Origin: CAZJBP01 sp964544115
GTDB taxonomy: Bacteria > Verrucomicrobiota > Kiritimatiellia > UBA8416 > JADHWI01
Direction of reading: 5' to 3'
Length of the DNA stretch: 6,277 nt
Assembly (NCBI GenBank): GCA_964544115.1
Contig: CAZJBP010000200.1
Span: 1 to 6,277, forward strand
The position numbers were made by a program, and so were the translations under genes. Under the pieces are notes generated by a model. The model had not been told where the DNA came from and did not search any database. It was given only the letters and a program-made list of their open reading frames with translations. Shown here piece after piece: positions 4,701 to 6,277 of the stretch. Within the stretch, counting starts at the first letter, position 1. Every line of letters begins with the position of its first letter.

Positions 4701-5948
4701 TCACGGCTCGTACTCGCGGACCAGATCCATGACAATCTCCTGCCACTCCCACACCCGCTGGGGCTGATAGCGGCAGGTGGACACGTCCTTCAGGATAATC
4801 TCGACGCGGCAGCCGCGCGTCCTTTCCAGAACGTCCTTGATCGTCGCTCGGACCTGCCCCGGGTGCCAGTCGTCGGTCGCCAGCAGCGCCGGGTTGGGCT
4901 TGTACGAGAACACGAAGTCGCTCCCCACGGCCTCGGCCGCCCGGTCGATCTTGATCCACGGGCTCATGGAAATCTTCCGGAGGTTGGGTATGCGCCGGAG
5001 CAGTTCGAGCTTTCCATCCAGCGGCTCGCAGCAGCCGTAGTAGTTGAGCCCCCAACGCTTCAGCCAGGGGATGTCGTGCTTCAGCGCGAACTCCCAGTGC
5101 ATCTCGGGTGATATCTCGGAAAAGATCTGGGCGTTGGAGCAGCCCCACATGTTGTGGGTTCTCACGCAGTTCGGGTTGAAGTCCTTGCCCGGCAGTTCAT
5201 CAGTGTACCCGTACCCCCCTGATCCAATGCGGGTGTTGTCGTTGTTCAGGTTCAACAGATTCAGCTTCTCGTACTGGTCCAACTGCTTGAGCGATGCCTC
5301 GACAAAACGCGCCACAATGGCGTTGACCATGTCGGGGCGGTCGACCATGTCCGTCATCGCCTGCTCGACGCCCCACATCCGGATCAGGTTGTCCCAGGGC
5401 GTGAACCAGTAATGCTTCAGGCCCTCCTTCCGGACCGCAATGATATCGCGGAACAGCTTGCACATCGGCTCGTAGTTCCGCTCGGTAGCCGCCGGGTCCG
5501 TCGTCACGACGGCATCCGTGATCAGAGCGATGTCCTCGGGCTTGGTGATGCGCGGCTTGAACGTACGGGAGACGACTCCGCTGTTGGGGTCGGTTCTCAC
5601 GATATCGACGTCTTCCCACGTATTCAGGCCCGTGTCGCTGATCGCGATGGGGCTGACGAGGTAATCACTCACGACCATATCCGCCGGCATGTGCCTCCAC
5701 TGGTACAACGTCCACAGCATGCCGCTTTCAAGCCACCGGGCCCACCCGTCCTCGCACCGGCACGTGAGCTCGTCGTTCACGTTCATTTCGTGCGCGGGAA
5801 GCTCGTTGATCCATACCATCGGGCGGACCTTCTCAAGGCGGTTCAGGCGGCCCCACAGCTCGGCCTTCTCGCGTTGAACCGGCAGGCGGGCAATCGTCGC
5901 CACCTCTTCCGCGAGATTCTTCAGGAGGGTCTCATCTCTATGGTTCAC
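4701..5948 (-). CDS. Uroporphyrinogen decarboxylase-like (URO-D superfamily) protein
   Basis: The product is 415 residues. It matches the divergent URO-D-like family found in many copies in Planctomycetota, Lentisphaerota and Armatimonadota. Signatures are RPMVWINELPAHEMNVNDEL (residues 42-61), NLLNLNNDNTRIGSGGYGYT (230-249), WGLNYYGCCEPLDGKLELLR (299-318), IPNLRKISMSPW (320-331) and the C-terminal LKDVSTCRYQPQRVWEW (386-402). It is not true HemE, because the substrate-binding RQAGRY-type N-terminal motif is absent. The superfamily also contains zinc-dependent corrinoid methyltransferases (MtaA/MtbA) with H-x-C...C ligands. Here Y-G-C306-C307 occupies a comparable strand end and C392 is a possible third ligand, so methyl transfer is a reasonable guess but unproven. 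The GTG start at 5948 follows AAAGGA with 7 nt spacing. The in-frame ATG at 6044 would add 32 basic, unconserved residues. No membrane segment is seen. It is convergent with the TIM-barrel gene. Confidence 0.87.
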   Translation of the reverse strand: MNHRDETLLKNLAEEVATIARLPVQREKAELWGRLNRLEKVRPMVWINELPAHEMNVNDELTCRCEDGWARWLESGMLWTLYQWRHMPADMVVSDYLVSPIAISDTGLNTWEDVDIVRTDPNSGVVSRTFKPRITKPEDIALITDAVVTTDPAATERNYEPMCKLFRDIIAVRKEGLKHYWFTPWDNLIRMWGVEQAMTDMVDRPDMVNAIVARFVEASLKQLDQYEKLNLLNLNNDNTRIGSGGYGYTDELPGKDFNPNCVRTHNMWGCSNAQIFSEISPEMHWEFALKHDIPWLKRWGLNYYGCCEPLDGKLELLRRIPNLRKISMSPWIKIDRAAEAVGSDFVFSYKPNPALLATDDWHPGQVRATIKDVLERTRGCRVEIILKDVSTCRYQPQRVWEWQEIVMDLVREYEP

Positions 5949-5955
5949 GGGTCGG

Positions 5956-5961
5956 TCCTTT
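5956..5961 (-). promoter_or_regulatory. Ribosome binding site fixing the GTG start of the URO-D-like gene
   Basis: On the minus strand AAAGGA lies 7 nt before GTG at 5948-5946. The motif and spacing are nearly the same as at the B3/B4 gene, supporting both GTG start choices. Confidence 0.75.
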
Positions 5962-6072
5962 CGGTGCAGGAGCCATGCGCGTTTGCTTCGCCGGTGCACA
6001 TCCTTCACGTCTGAGAAGGTGTCAGAGCGGAGTCGAGGGATCAAGCGCGCTTGTCAGGCCGGAGGGCGCCGG

Positions 6073-6092
6073 GGCGCATCCTCGCTTCACTG
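6073..6092 (+). repeat. 20-bp dispersed repeat, copy 2
   Basis: This matches 125-144 in the same orientation at 18 of 20 positions. It sits inside the loop of the CCGGAGGG/CCCTCCGG inverted repeat at 6059-6120, whereas copy 1 has different flanks. The 20-bp unit alone is therefore shared. Confidence 0.5.
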
Positions 6093-6183
6093 TCTTGGCC
6101 CTCTGGGGCGGCCCCTCCGGTCCGGCGACCACATCCGCCAAGGGGTGCGGGATGGGCAGCCTCAGGCAGGCGCGCCGGCGCTT

Positions 6184-6277
6184 CCTTTACCGCCCCGGCC
6201 CCAGGGCCGGGGCGGTGGCGACCGTGGCGCGGATCGGGTTGCGGCGTATCCGCCGCTCGAACGGGAACTCGTCAGAC
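6184..6277 (-). repeat. 94-bp dispersed repeat, inverted copy B (truncated by window edge)
   Basis: The reverse complement aligns gap-free with 1307-1400 (86 of 94 identical). The larger hairpin here is perfect: CCGCCCCGGCC (6190-6200) pairs with GGCCGGGGCGG (6205-6215) over a 4-nt loop. The smaller hairpin keeps its 6-bp stem, with only its loop changed relative to copy A. Similarity ends within a few bases of the shared GGTAAAGG, marking one true boundary near 1400/6184. The other boundary is not visible because the window ends. Confidence 0.8.

Larger units (their letters stand above)
5949..6277. other. Intergenic spacer upstream of the URO-D-like gene, repeat-rich
   Basis: No gene is seen in these 329 bp. 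The part nearest the gene (5949-6058) is ordinary leader containing the Shine-Dalgarno. I found no convincing promoter hexamers in it. The outer part holds an 8-bp inverted repeat, CCGGAGGG (6059-6066) with CCCTCCGG (6113-6120), enclosing the second 20-bp repeat copy, and then the inverted 94-bp repeat to the window edge. Confidence 0.6.

Noticed and set aside
4028..4732. Plus-strand 234-residue open frame overlapping the TIM-barrel gene
   Set aside because: It is an Arg/Gly/Pro-rich frame-shifted shadow of the TIM-barrel gene.
4701..5948. Assignment as true uroporphyrinogen decarboxylase (hemE)
   Set aside because: The HemE N-terminal substrate-binding motif is absent, and the YGCCEPL and KDVSTCRYQPQR segments belong to a different branch of the superfamily.

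Overview
This is a high-GC bacterial segment with four complete genes, one gene cut by the left edge, and unusually repeat-rich intergenic DNA. Genes start on ATG or GTG behind good Shine-Dalgarno sequences. The protein families (a two-domain beta-propeller, a TIM-barrel protein and a divergent uroporphyrinogen-decarboxylase-like protein) and the palindrome-rich spacers resemble genomes of Planctomycetota, Armatimonadota, Hydrogenedentota and related environmental lineages. That placement is an impression from family content; no marker gene is present.

Layout, left to right. Bases 1-61 (minus strand) hold the first 20 codons of a VapB-type antitoxin, preceded by 2.6 copies of an 8-bp tandem repeat. 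Bases 62-347 hold no gene but several small palindromic repeats. Bases 348-1046 (minus) encode a stand-alone B3/B4-domain protein related to the editing domain of the phenylalanyl-tRNA synthetase beta subunit. Bases 1047-1811 are a 765-bp spacer between divergent genes, with a hexamer array, two strong hairpins or hairpin groups, a 94-bp dispersed repeat and two heptamer arrays. Bases 1812-3863 (plus) encode a 683-residue double beta-propeller protein, followed after 15 bp by a 261-residue TIM-barrel protein (3879-4664) that is probably co-transcribed. A strong hairpin fills the 36-bp gap to a convergent gene at 4701-5948 (minus) for a 415-residue URO-D-superfamily protein. Bases 5949-6277 are spacer ending in an inverted copy of the 94-bp repeat.

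How the genes may work together: the propeller and TIM-barrel genes form a short operon and the URO-D-like gene faces them, so the three look like one accessory metabolic module, perhaps for breakdown or methyl/corrinoid chemistry of an unidentified substrate. The sequence does not reveal the substrate. The three genes lie between inverted copies of the 94-bp repeat, 91% identical by hand alignment. No transposase, RNA gene, CRISPR array or phage gene is visible.
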